Assembly: GCA_023395735.1 (NCBI GenBank)
Contig: JAEWYI010000097.1
Location: 1-15,105 of the forward strand
From: Cyanobacteria bacterium OH_SFB_17
Lineage (GTDB): Bacteria > Cyanobacteriota > Vampirovibrionia > Gastranaerophilales > Gastranaerophilaceae
Reading direction: 5' to 3'
DNA length: 15,105 bases
The notes under the pieces: model-generated
The model's input: the letters and a program-made list of their open reading frames with translations, nothing else
Databases searched by the model: none
What the model was told of the DNA's origin: nothing
Translations under genes and position numbers: made by a program
Shown: positions 6,795 through 13,576 of the stretch, piece after piece
Position numbering within the stretch: the stretch's first letter is position 1
How the letters are laid out: every line of letters starts with the position of its first letter

Positions 6795-7744
6795 TATTCT
6801 TCTACAACACCCATTTTTCTGTATTTATTGTATCTTTCATCTTTTAATTTATCAGAAGAAAGTTTAGAAAGTTCATTTATTGAATTTAAAATTGAGTTTT
6901 TAAGTTCATCTGCCATTTGTTCAGGATTTGTATGAGCCCCTCCAAGAGGTTCTTTAACGATTTCGTCGATAATCTCAAACTGTTTTAAATCTTGACCTGT
7001 TATTTTCAAGGCTTCCGCTGCGCGAGAAGTCATAGAAGCATCTCTCCATAAAATTGAAGCACAGCCTTCTGGTGAAATTACTGTATAATAAGCGTGTTCA
7101 AGGATAAGAACTTTATCAGCAACTCCAAGTCCAAGTGCACCTCCTGAGCAGCCTTCTCCCGTAATAACAGCAACTATAGGGACATTAAGCTTTGCCATTT
7201 CTCTCAAGTTTACAGCAATTGCAATACCTTGACCGGTTTCTTCGGCACTGATGCCTGGATAAGCCCCTGGTGTGTCAATCAAAGTCACGATAGGTAAGTT
7301 GAATTTGTTTGCGTGATTAAAAAGTCTTAACGCTTTTCTATAGCCTTGCGGTTGGGGCATTCCAAAGTTGTAAATAAGGTTTTCTTTTGTAGTTTTACCT
7401 TTTTGGGTTCCGATTAGCATAACTTTTTTATCGCCAATTTTAGCAAGACCGCCGATAATTGCTCTGTCGTCCATTCCTTCTCTATCTCCGTGAAGTTCGA
7501 CAAAATCGTCAGTCATCAAATTTACGTAGTCCAAAAAGTTTGGCCGATTTGGATGTCTTGCAATCATTAACTTTTGCGCCGGTTTCAAATTAGCGTAAAG
7601 TTCTTTTCTGTAGTCATTTGCTTGTTTTTCAAATGTTTCGATTTCTTTATTTAAGTCCATTCCTGACTCCAAACTTATTTTCTTTAATTCTTCTATTTTT
7701 TCTTGAATTTCCAATATTGGTTTTTCAAATTCTAATGTTGTCAT
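6794..7744 (-). CDS. accA: Acetyl-CoA carboxylase carboxyltransferase subunit alpha
   Basis: 316-residue half of the carboxyltransferase that moves CO2 from biotin carrier protein to acetyl-CoA, giving malonyl-CoA for fatty-acid synthesis. The N-terminal helical part (LEFEKPILEIQEKIEEL) is followed by the AccA signature: ARHPNRPNFLDYV, ELHGDREGMDDRAIIGG, GMPQPQGYRKALRL, the oxyanion-hole segment LIDTPGAYPGISAEETGQ, GEGCSGGALGLGVADKV, and YYTVISPEGCASILWRD. Length is normal (E. coli 319). AAGGGGAG is a strong ribosome-binding site about 8 nt before the ATG. It follows accD by 100 bp and overlaps kdsB by one base. The biotin carrier and biotin carboxylase genes are not in the window. Confidence 0.97.
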   Translation of the reverse strand: MTTLEFEKPILEIQEKIEELKKISLESGMDLNKEIETFEKQANDYRKELYANLKPAQKLMIARHPNRPNFLDYVNLMTDDFVELHGDREGMDDRAIIGGLAKIGDKKVMLIGTQKGKTTKENLIYNFGMPQPQGYRKALRLFNHANKFNLPIVTLIDTPGAYPGISAEETGQGIAIAVNLREMAKLNVPIVAVITGEGCSGGALGLGVADKVLILEHAYYTVISPEGCASILWRDASMTSRAAEALKITGQDLKQFEIIDEIVKEPLGGAHTNPEQMADELKNSILNSINELSKLSSDKLKDERYNKYRKMGVVEE

Positions 7745-7809
7745 TTGTAACTCCCCTTATGGTGTCATGCTGAATTTATTTTAGCATCATACAGCCGTTT
7801 ACTCTTGAG

Positions 7810-7830
7810 ATTCTGAAACTTGCTCAGAAT
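7810..7830 (-). other. Intercistronic hairpin between accD and accA
   Basis: ATTCTGA (7810-7816) pairs perfectly with TCAGAAT (7824-7830) around a 7-nt loop in the 100-bp gap. No T-run follows on the minus strand, so it is not a standard terminator. It may be an RNA processing or stability element, or it may be incidental. Confidence 0.35.
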
Positions 7831-7844
7831 TACTTATAAATTAA

Positions 7845-8711
7845 CTATTTTTTATGCATTTCAAGTATTTTGGAAAGCGTTTCTTTGAGTTCTTTTCTTT
7901 TAGAAATAACATCAACTTGTCCAAATTTTAGTAAATATTCAGCAGTTTGAAAATCTGAAGGCAATTTCTGTCTGATGGTTTGTTCGATAACTCGACGACC
8001 TGCAAAACCAATTCTCGCACCTTGTTCTGCTACAATTATGTCTCCAAGTGTTCCAAAACTTGCTGTAACTCCGCCAAAAGTGGGTTCTGTTAACAAGCAG
8101 ATGTACAAAATTCCTTCAGTGTCCATTTTTGCACAAGCACAAGATGTTTTTGCCATTTGCATAAGGCTCAACGCACTTTCTTGCATCCTTGCACCGCCTG
8201 AAGATGTGATGGCAAGCATAGGAATTTTTTGTTTTATAGCTTCTTCCATCATTCTTGTAACTTTTTCGCCAACAACGCTACCCATTGAACCACCCATGTA
8301 TTCAAAATCCATAACTGCAGTTGCAACCTTTTGACCGTTAATTGTTCCAACACCAGTTACCACAGCGTCATTCATGCCTGTTTTGGCTTTAGCTTTTGCA
8401 ATTCTGTCTTTGTATGATTCTGTGTCAACAAAATCAAGCGCATCAGTCGGCAAAATAGATGCATGCATTTCTTCGAATGAGTTTGCATCAAAAAGCTGAG
8501 CAATTCTTGTTCTTGCGTTTATTCTGAAGTGATAATCACATAAAGGACAAACCATGTCGTTGTCTTCCAAATCTTTTTTTGGAAGCTGTGCCTGGCAGTG
8601 AACGCATTTTGTCCAAAGCCCCGGAAGTCCATCATCTTCTATCTTGGATTCAAGCGCTTTACGAGCAGCTTGAGCTTGCTTTCTTTTTTCAAACCACGTT
8701 TGTATAGTCAT
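7845..8711 (-). CDS. accD: Acetyl-CoA carboxylase carboxyltransferase subunit beta
   Basis: 288-residue partner of AccA in the malonyl-CoA-forming carboxyltransferase. The N-terminus carries the Cys4 zinc ribbon typical of bacterial AccD: C36-x2-C39 and C55-x2-C58, within TKCVHCQAQL and MVCPLCDYHF. The body shows the crotonase-like core: DTESYKDRIAKAKAKTGMNDAVVTG, MDFEYMGGSMGSVVGEKVTR, TSSGGARMQESALSLMQMAKT, LTEPTFGGVTASFGTLGDIIVAEQGARIGFAGRRVIEQT. Length is normal (about 290-300). AAAAGGGAG lies about 7 nt before the ATG. It is the first gene of accD-accA-kdsB and has its own promoter at 8780-8785. No FapR- or FabT-type operator that I recognise is present. Confidence 0.97.
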   Translation of the reverse strand: MTIQTWFEKRKQAQAARKALESKIEDDGLPGLWTKCVHCQAQLPKKDLEDNDMVCPLCDYHFRINARTRIAQLFDANSFEEMHASILPTDALDFVDTESYKDRIAKAKAKTGMNDAVVTGVGTINGQKVATAVMDFEYMGGSMGSVVGEKVTRMMEEAIKQKIPMLAITSSGGARMQESALSLMQMAKTSCACAKMDTEGILYICLLTEPTFGGVTASFGTLGDIIVAEQGARIGFAGRRVIEQTIRQKLPSDFQTAEYLLKFGQVDVISKRKELKETLSKILEMHKK

Positions 8712-8779
8712 TAATTACTCCCTTTTACGATTTTCAGTGAAAAAACAAGATAATTTATGTTTTCTTTCTCTTTTTATGA

Positions 8780-8788
8780 ATTATACAA
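8780..8788 (-). promoter_or_regulatory. Promoter of accD-accA-kdsB
   Basis: On the minus strand TTGTATAAT ends at 8780 and contains a perfect TATAAT. No good -35 is seen 16-18 nt upstream; the region is a T-run. Transcription would start near 8773, about 62 nt before the ATG. Confidence 0.55.
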
Positions 8789-8851
8789 CAAAAAAAACAT
8801 TTTTAATAATCCTATTTAATTAGCTTCACAATTTATTATTAAACAATGTGG

Positions 8852-9631
8852 CTACTTAGGTTTGTGAACAAAAAGTTTTCTTATGTCTTGAGATATTTTT
8901 ATGTTTTGCAAAGACATGTTATATTTCTTCAAATCCGCTATATTTACGGATTCTTGCAACAAATCTTTTTTGTTTTGCATAAGCTCCGTTTTAACAATTT
9001 CAAATTCGCTTTTGACTTGAGATTTCATCAAATGAATTACAACATCATCAATGTCATTTGAAGAGACTCCATATTTAGATGCGATATCAGAGGGACTAGA
9101 GCCTGATGCAAATTTATACAACCATTGCAAGGTTAGTTTATCATTCGGTGACAAATCAATAACTCCGTATTTGTGAGGAGTGTACATAATATCATTTTCG
9201 TTTTTGCTGTGTCCCAAACCGAGTGCATGACCAATTTCGTGTAAGATTGTATGATAAACTTCATTTTCGTCCATATATTCTTGATGAATAACCCCGTCAG
9301 AAAGCCCGATTTGAACTTCTGCCGAATAAAGTCTGCCTAAGTTGTCAATTCCAAAGTGGCAATACCCTAGAGCATGCCTGTCAACACGTTTCCAGTCAAG
9401 GTTTATTTGAGAATACATTAGAGAAGGTACAATTTCAAAAGAAATTTTGCCCATGCTTGCTTTTTCCCACGTGTTTATTGCTCGCAACACCATTTCTTTG
9501 TATTTGTATTCTTCGTTAATCTTTGAATAAAATCTAAATGGCGCAATATAAAACTTCAAAGGCATCTTTGCAGTCCAATGTATTAAACGGCCATTCTGTA
9601 ATGATTCTTGTAAATAAGTCTTTTTTTGCAT
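8852..9631 (-). CDS. Matrixin-like (M10A) zinc metalloprotease, no signal peptide
   Basis: 259-residue protein. The zinc motif is complete: H131-E132-I-G-H135-A-L-G-L-G-H141 (HExxHxxGxxH), with catalytic Glu132, followed by DIM149YT, the methionine turn of metzincins. Upstream segments fit a matrixin catalytic domain: KFYIAPF as first strand, ALRAINTWEKAS-like helix (VLRAINTWEKASMGKISFE), and the edge strand AEVQIGL. Residues about 175-259 are a helical, charged tail with an SPSDIASKYGVSSNDI segment that looks like a helix-turn-helix. No secretion signal precedes the domain, so where it acts is unclear. I chose the ATG at 9631: a TTG 15 bases upstream in frame abuts the -10 box. No ribosome-binding site exists, and the predicted transcript starts at the ATG itself. 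It stands alone, divergent from ybaB. Confidence 0.85.
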   Translation of the reverse strand: MQKKTYLQESLQNGRLIHWTAKMPLKFYIAPFRFYSKINEEYKYKEMVLRAINTWEKASMGKISFEIVPSLMYSQINLDWKRVDRHALGYCHFGIDNLGRLYSAEVQIGLSDGVIHQEYMDENEVYHTILHEIGHALGLGHSKNENDIMYTPHKYGVIDLSPNDKLTLQWLYKFASGSSPSDIASKYGVSSNDIDDVVIHLMKSQVKSEFEIVKTELMQNKKDLLQESVNIADLKKYNMSLQNIKISQDIRKLFVHKPK

Positions 9632-9637
9632 ATAATA

Positions 9638-9666
9638 ATTATACAATTCATTTTGAGAATAAGCAA
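9638..9666 (-). promoter_or_regulatory. Promoter giving a leaderless protease message
   Basis: On the minus strand TTGCTT (9666-9661) and TATAAT (9643-9638) are separated by exactly 17 nt. Six bases (TATTAT) separate the -10 from the ATG at 9631, so the expected first transcribed base is the A of the start codon. Confidence 0.75.
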
Positions 9667-9709
9667 TATTTTCAAATTGATTATAAACAGGAGGGGAAAA
9701 GTGTTTTTC

Positions 9710-9726
9710 AAGCTAAATTTTAGCTT
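9710..9726. promoter_or_regulatory. 17-bp palindrome in the protease/ybaB divergent gap
   Basis: AAGCTAAA and TTTAGCTT are perfect inverted repeats around a single central T. The site lies 44 bp upstream of the protease -35 box and 50 bp before the ybaB start codon. It could be a regulator site or simply a hairpin. A second short dyad, CGTTT-CT-AAACG, follows within 20 bases. No promoter for ybaB is convincing beyond TTTATA/TATACA near 9748-9754. Confidence 0.35.
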
Positions 9727-9774
9727 TATTCCCGTTTCTAAACGCAATTTATACAAGTCATAAGGAGAATAAAA

Positions 9775-10110
9775 ATGATGGATATGATGAAAATGATGAA
9801 GCAAGCACAAAATCTTCAAAAAAAACTTAAAGAAACTCAAGATGAGCTAGCTAATACAGAAGTTACAGGTGAATCAGCAGGCGGCGCGGTTAAAGTTGTA
9901 TGCGACGGACAAGGAAGATTCAAGTCTATAAAGTTGTCTCCTGAAGCGATTAATCCTGAAAATCCTTCATCTGTCGATAGTGATTCTGTTGAAATGCTAG
10001 AAGATGTTATTACTACCGCTATTTTGTCAGCTAGCTCAAAAGCAACAGAACAAATGGAAACAAAAATGAAATCAATTACAGGCGGAATAAGCATTCCTGG
10101 CTTGTTCTAA
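9775..10110 (+). CDS. ybaB: YbaB/EbfC family nucleoid-associated protein
   Basis: 111-residue small dimeric DNA-binding protein that coats DNA and influences nucleoid structure, often encoded beside recombination genes. The family layout is clear: an N-terminal Met-rich helix (MDMMKMMKQAQNLQKKLKETQ), the strands VTGESAGGAVKVVCDGQGRFKSIKLSPEA with the conserved GxVKVxxxGxG pattern, and a C-terminal helix (MLEDVITTAILSASSKATEQM) ending in the Gly-rich tail GGISIPGLF. Length is normal (about 100-115). AGGAG lies 7 nt before the ATG. It is followed at 21 bp by recR on the same strand, the conserved ybaB-recR pair; dnaX, the usual third member, is absent. Confidence 0.96.
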   Translation: MMDMMKMMKQAQNLQKKLKETQDELANTEVTGESAGGAVKVVCDGQGRFKSIKLSPEAINPENPSSVDSDSVEMLEDVITTAILSASSKATEQMETKMKSITGGISIPGLF

Positions 10111-10131
10111 GATTGATTGACGGGAGAAAAG

Positions 10132-10728
10132 GTGATTTATCCTAAATCTATAGCAACTTTAATAGAGCAGTTTCAAAAATTTCCCTCTGTTGGGCCAAAA
10201 TCTGCTCAAAGAATGGCGTTTCATGTTTTGAAAATGCCACAGAATGATGTTGAAAAATTTGCACAGAGCATTATTGAAGCGAAAAAAAATACTTTCGCCT
10301 GTGAGGTTTGTTTTAACATGTCATCTACAAATCCATGTGAAATTTGTGGTTCAAGTTCTCGTGATCGTTCAATTATTTGCGTTGTTTCAGAGACAAAAGA
10401 TTTGATTGCAATAGAAAAAACTAACGAATATTTTGGGCTTTACCATGTTTTGCAAGGTTTAATTTCTCCTATCGACGGAATTGGTGCCGATGATATAAGA
10501 ATAAAAGAACTTTTGCACAGGTTGGCAAAAGATGATGTCAAAGAGGTTATTCTAGCACTCAGCCCTTCTGTGGAAGGTGAGGCGACAAGTTTGTACTTGA
10601 ATAAATTAATAAAACCGTTTGGGATAAAAATTACAAGAATTGCCTTCGGTCTGCCTGTGGGTGCTGATTTGGAATATGCAGATGAAATTACTTTGGCGCG
10701 AGCTCTCGAAGGAAGAAGAGAAATTTAG
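10132..10728 (+). CDS. recR: Recombination mediator protein RecR
   Basis: 198 residues from a GTG. RecR helps load RecA onto gapped single-stranded DNA, together with RecO and sometimes RecF. Domains in order: N-terminal helix-hairpin-helix (IATLIEQFQKFPSVGPKSAQRMAFHVL), Cys4 zinc finger C57-x2-C60 and C69-x2-C72, Toprim domain (IICVVSETKDLIAIEKT through VILALSPSVEGEATSLYL) and the C-terminal GLPVGADLEYADEITLARALEGR. Length is normal. The GTG is preferred because GGGAG lies 5 nt upstream and RecR proteins begin right at this point (xYPxxIxxLI). A TTG 15 bases earlier has no ribosome-binding site. It follows ybaB, with which it is conserved as a pair. Confidence 0.96.
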   Translation: MIYPKSIATLIEQFQKFPSVGPKSAQRMAFHVLKMPQNDVEKFAQSIIEAKKNTFACEVCFNMSSTNPCEICGSSSRDRSIICVVSETKDLIAIEKTNEYFGLYHVLQGLISPIDGIGADDIRIKELLHRLAKDDVKEVILALSPSVEGEATSLYLNKLIKPFGIKITRIAFGLPVGADLEYADEITLARALEGRREI

Positions 10729-10740
10729 GCAAAAATATTG

Positions 10741-10746
10741 TATAAT
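10741..10746 (+). promoter_or_regulatory. -10 box of the exported 192-residue protein
   Basis: TATAAT, preceded directly by TTG, sits 13 bases after the recR stop. No -35 is seen; the place where it would be lies in the last codons of recR. Transcription would start near 10753, leaving a 21-nt leader with GAGG before the ATG. Confidence 0.5.
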
Positions 10747-10773
10747 TTTTGTGTAATCTGTTGAGGTATTTTT

Positions 10774-11352
10774 ATGAAAAAATTTTATATAATTTTAGTA
10801 ATGACATTTTTTCTGATTCCTGCAAAAGCTTTTGCCCAAGATGTAAAAGTTCTTGCGCTGGAAAGATTTTCAACCGAGTCACCTTCTTCGTCTTTTAGGG
10901 TTCAGGCTATTGAAAAAGCCGAAATTTATCCGGGGATTTATATTGAAGAAGGCACGATAATTTCAGGTTGTGTTTTTAGGGTGGAAGGTCCAAAAAGACT
11001 AAAGCGCGACGGCTTTTTTGAGATTTTGCCTGAAAGGTTTATTTATAAGGGAATAGATGAAAAAATTTCTCTTGATAATGTTGCATTAAGGGTTGTTGAT
11101 TATCAGCCGATTGACACAAAAAAACTTGCTGTAAGAGCTGCAAAGACTGTTACTGGAATATTTGTGAAAGGTGCAAGCCAAGGAATTTCTTTTGCTCAAG
11201 GGGTTGCTCAAGCTGAAGACGGAGAACGATTGAAATCAGGATTTGTTAAAATGTATAAAGATTCTCCGCTTGTTTACATTGAAGAAGGCGATGAGATGGT
11301 TGTTGATGTTGGTGATATACTTATTCTTAAACCAGTAAGATTATCTGAATGA
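10774..11352 (+). CDS. Exported hypothetical protein of 192 residues
   Basis: I do not recognise this family. It begins with a clear signal peptide: MKKF, a hydrophobic run IILVMTFFLIPA and the cleavage motif AFA before Gln at about residue 23, so the mature protein should be outside the inner membrane. The mature part is about 170 residues, mixed strand and helix, without Cys pairs except one Cys near 66. Notable segments are IYPGIYIEEGTIISGCVFRVEGPKR, KLAVRAAKTVTGIFVKGASQGISFAQG (a helical Ala/Gly/Lys stretch that may contact membrane) and VVDVGDILILKP. The segments IEEGTIISG and VDVGDILILKP resemble beta strands of envelope-associated proteins, but that is a weak hint. It has its own -10 box and a GAGG site 7 nt before ATG. 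The next gene is an OppF-type ATPase. Confidence 0.8.
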   Translation: MKKFYIILVMTFFLIPAKAFAQDVKVLALERFSTESPSSSFRVQAIEKAEIYPGIYIEEGTIISGCVFRVEGPKRLKRDGFFEILPERFIYKGIDEKISLDNVALRVVDYQPIDTKKLAVRAAKTVTGIFVKGASQGISFAQGVAQAEDGERLKSGFVKMYKDSPLVYIEEGDEMVVDVGDILILKPVRLSE

Positions 11353-11367
11353 CTATTTATTTTATTT

Positions 11368-11389
11368 TGCTATGATAGTAAGATATAAT
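11368..11389 (+). promoter_or_regulatory. Two overlapping -10 elements upstream of the ABC ATPase
   Basis: TGCTATGAT (11368-11376, extended -10) and TATAAT (11384-11389) lie in tandem. The second would start transcription at about 11396, the A of an ATG that opens a four-codon frame (MEQY, stop). That frame overlaps the TTG start of the ATPase gene. Confidence 0.5.
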
Positions 11390-11406
11390 AAAAACATGGA
11401 GCAGTA

Positions 11407-12378
11407 TTGACAACTTTATTAGATATTAAAAATTTAACTGTTTTGTATAAATCGCAAGGAATTTTTCAGGGCGAAAAAAATGTTTATGCGGTTAACAACC
11501 TTTCTCTTTCCTTAAACGAAGGCGAAATTTTTTCTATAGCTGGAGAGTCAGGTTGCGGAAAATCAACACTAGCAAAGGCTGTTTTGCGATTGGTCGACGT
11601 AAAAGATGGAGAGATTGCTTTTGTAGGAGACGAGTCGTTTGAAAATGTTTTAAAATTTAATAGTAAAGAGTTGAAAAATTTTAGGAAAAAGGCCCAAATG
11701 ATTTTTCAAAACCCTTATTCAAGCCTAAATCCTAAAATGAAGATTTATGATATTTTAAAAGAACCTCTTTTGATACATAAAAAAAATCTTTCAAAAACAG
11801 AAATGGATGAGATAATTTTCAATACGATTTCGCAAGTTGGTCTAAACAAGGATGTCTTACCTCTTTATCCGCATGAATTTTCAGGCGGGCAAAGACAAAG
11901 AATAGCTATTGCAAGAGCGCTTATTTTGAACCCGAAATTTATCGTAGCGGATGAACCGGTAAGCGCGTTGGACGTGAGTATTCAGGCGCAAATTATAAAC
12001 TTGTTAAAAGACTTAAAAGATAAATATAAATTAACCTTTTTGTTTATTTCTCATGATTTAAGCGTTATTAAATATTTGTCCGACAGGGTTGGTATAATGT
12101 ATTTGGGAGAGATAGTTGAGCTTGGAACAAGCGACGAGATTTTTGATTCACCAAAACACCCTTATACGCAGGCGCTTTTAAGTGCTAATCCATCAAACAA
12201 AGGTGAAAAAATTATATTAAAGGGTGATTTGCCTTCGCCTTCTAATTTGCCTTCCGGTTGTAAATTCCATACAAGGTGCCCGCATGTTATGGATATTTGT
12301 ACTAAAATTGAGCCCGCAAAAACAAGTTTTTCTAGCACTCATTCTTGCTGCTGTCATTTGTATAGAGAAATTATTTAA
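11407..12378 (+). CDS. Oligopeptide/dipeptide ABC transporter ATP-binding protein, OppF/DppF type
   Basis: 323-residue cytosolic ATPase that would power import of peptides or nickel-type substrates. Motifs: Walker A GESGCGKST at 46-54, Q-loop FQNPYSSLNPKM, signature SGGQRQRIAIARAL from 159, Walker B VADEP (Asp182, Glu183), D-loop SALD and H-loop His216 (ISHDLSV). The C-terminus has the OppF/DppF extension: SPKHPYTQALL, then GCKFHTRCPHVMDIC with a further CCC cluster, which in relatives binds an iron-sulfur cluster or metal. The start is TTG: a TAA stop lies 18 bases upstream in frame with no ATG between, and GGAG lies 5 nt before. No permease, second ATPase or binding protein is adjacent, so its partners must be encoded elsewhere. 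Its end overlaps the convergent Cys-rich gene by 8 bp. Confidence 0.92.
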   Translation: MTTLLDIKNLTVLYKSQGIFQGEKNVYAVNNLSLSLNEGEIFSIAGESGCGKSTLAKAVLRLVDVKDGEIAFVGDESFENVLKFNSKELKNFRKKAQMIFQNPYSSLNPKMKIYDILKEPLLIHKKNLSKTEMDEIIFNTISQVGLNKDVLPLYPHEFSGGQRQRIAIARALILNPKFIVADEPVSALDVSIQAQIINLLKDLKDKYKLTFLFISHDLSVIKYLSDRVGIMYLGEIVELGTSDEIFDSPKHPYTQALLSANPSNKGEKIILKGDLPSPSNLPSGCKFHTRCPHVMDICTKIEPAKTSFSSTHSCCCHLYREII

Positions 12379-12631
12379 CCAATTCCAATTTTGCTGTGTT
12401 GAAAGGTTTTCCTGTAGTTTTCATAAGAGCATCAATAACTTTTGGCATTTGGCATACAAAAGAATAATTTCCCTTTGAAATAGAACATCTTGAACAATCA
12501 CAACCAAGCTTGTAGCACTCTATTGCTTGTTCTGTCCAGTTTTGCGTAATAGAATCAGAAATTTCCCCATTATTTTGCGGATAAAATTCGCTTTCTTTTA
12601 AATCCCCCAGGTTAAGTGCATTAACCGCCAT
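12371..12631 (-). CDS. Small Cys-rich protein, function unknown
   Basis: 86 residues. The core is W32-TEQAIECYKLGCDCSRCSI and VCQMPKVIDAL, giving C39-x4-C44-x-C46-x2-C49-x10-C60. Such spacing suits a bound zinc or iron-sulfur cluster rather than disulfides, since no signal peptide is present and the protein is presumably cytosolic. The residues around the Cys set (tryptophan ahead, C-x-M-P-K-V-I after) look like a conserved small domain, but I cannot name it. A strong AAGGGGGA site lies about 7 nt before the ATG, and a TATAAT at 12684-12679 gives a leader of about 40 nt, so it is expressed as its own unit. It is tail-to-tail with the ABC ATPase, with 8 bp of overlap and no terminator. Confidence 0.75.
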   Translation of the reverse strand: MAVNALNLGDLKESEFYPQNNGEISDSITQNWTEQAIECYKLGCDCSRCSISKGNYSFVCQMPKVIDALMKTTGKPFNTAKLELVK

Positions 12632-12678
12632 AATAAATCCCCCTTAGTAAACCCTACTTATAGTTTAGCTTAGATTTT

Positions 12679-12684
12679 ATTATA
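12679..12684 (-). promoter_or_regulatory. -10 box of the Cys-rich protein gene
   Basis: TATAAT on the minus strand, with only a weak TATCAA at the -35 distance. It lies in the 79-bp gap after engB, so the gene need not depend on the engB transcript. Confidence 0.5.
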
Positions 12685-12710
12685 TGGACTCCACTATTTA
12701 ATTGATATTT

Positions 12711-13283
12711 TTACTTGGATAATTCAAATAAAGTGTTTAATATTGCTTCGCCGTATCTTTTTTCAACAGCGCTGAATGGTAAAACGACTCCGCCAAATTC
12801 TTTTTTAACTGTGTTTAGCACTCCCTGAACTTTTGATTTCGGGATGTGATCAATTTTTGTGACCACTGTTATTACAGGTAAATCATTTGTTATAACCCAT
12901 TCTCTCATTTGATAATCGTTTTTTTGGATTTCATGGCGAGCATCAATGAATTGGATTAATGACTTTATTTGTTCTCTGTTTAGAAGATATTCTTCAAGGT
13001 ATCTTTGCCATTTGGCTTGAGCTTCGTGAGAAACTTTTGCATAACCATATCCCGGTAAATCGGCGATAGTGAATTTGTCGGAAAAATTGAAAAAGTTTAT
13101 TAGCCTTGTTTTTCCTGGGGTGTTTGATGTTTTTGCTACTTTGTTGTTGTTGCACAATGCGTTGATAAAAGATGATTTACCCACATTCGAGCGACCCAGC
13201 AAAGGAAATTCAGGTAGGTTGAAGTTGGGGCATTGGCTAAGCTTTTCTGCGCTTACTATAAATTTTGCACTTAAAAATTTCAT
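12711..13283 (-). CDS. engB: Ribosome biogenesis GTPase EngB (YsxC/YihA)
   Basis: 190-residue TRAFAC GTPase needed for assembly of the 50S ribosomal subunit. All G motifs are visible: G1 GRSNVGKSS at 30-38, the G2 region around SNTPGKTRLINFF, G3 DLPGYGYAKVS, G4 TKID and G5 FSAVEKRYG. The N-terminus FLSAKFIVSAEKLSQCP and the length match the family (about 195-210). The ATG lies 8 bp after the stop of the 92-residue gene on the same strand. The only candidate ribosome site (AAGAGAG) is inside the end of that gene, so translation may be coupled. It is part of a short minus-strand operon. Confidence 0.96.
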   Translation of the reverse strand: MKFLSAKFIVSAEKLSQCPNFNLPEFPLLGRSNVGKSSFINALCNNNKVAKTSNTPGKTRLINFFNFSDKFTIADLPGYGYAKVSHEAQAKWQRYLEEYLLNREQIKSLIQFIDARHEIQKNDYQMREWVITNDLPVITVVTKIDHIPKSKVQGVLNTVKKEFGGVVLPFSAVEKRYGEAILNTLFELSK

Positions 13284-13291
13284 AAAATAAT

Positions 13292-13570
13292 TTACACTCT
13301 CTTTAGTAATTGACCTAGAACTATTTTTTTGGGAGCTTGAGTAATAAGTTTTTGAGCCGCTCTATGATTTTGCTTCATTGCAACTGTTTTTAAAAGAGTG
13401 TACAATTTTTCATTATTTAAAACGGTAATTTGATTTTTGTTATCGGCTACATCAACCAAAACCCCTGATTCAGCATTGTGTGTACTCATGTTTACAATCT
13501 GAATGAAAGTATCTCTAATGATACTCAAAGGTTCTCTTAAAAATATTTCAAAAGTCTTAAAAATATTCAT
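13292..13570 (-). CDS. Hypothetical protein of 92 residues upstream of engB
   Basis: I do not recognise it. The sequence has an N-terminal amphipathic or hydrophobic helix (MNIFKTFEIFLREPLSIIRDTFIQIVNM), a middle part with strand character (ESGVLVDVADNKNQITVLN) and a basic helical C-terminus (KQNHRAAQKLITQAPKKIVLGQLLKR). There is no signal peptide, Cys motif or known catalytic motif. It lies 8 bp before engB and shares its message. The ATG has no ribosome-binding site and follows an extended -10 (TGTTATCAT) by six bases, so a leaderless message is likely. Proximity to engB hints at ribosome or growth functions, but that is only guilt by association. It could be lineage-specific. Confidence 0.65.
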   Translation of the reverse strand: MNIFKTFEIFLREPLSIIRDTFIQIVNMSTHNAESGVLVDVADNKNQITVLNNEKLYTLLKTVAMKQNHRAAQKLITQAPKKIVLGQLLKRV

Positions 13571-13576
13571 ATTCTT

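Noticed and set aside
7975..8334. 119-codon plus-strand frame inside accD
   Set aside because: Lies wholly opposite a clear accD coding region and has no family features.
9632..9646. TTG start for the matrixin gene
   Set aside because: The codon is part of the TTGTATAAT promoter element, so it should not be transcribed.
10117..10131. TTG start for recR
   Set aside because: No ribosome-binding site; the GTG at 10132 has GGGAG and matches the family N-terminus.
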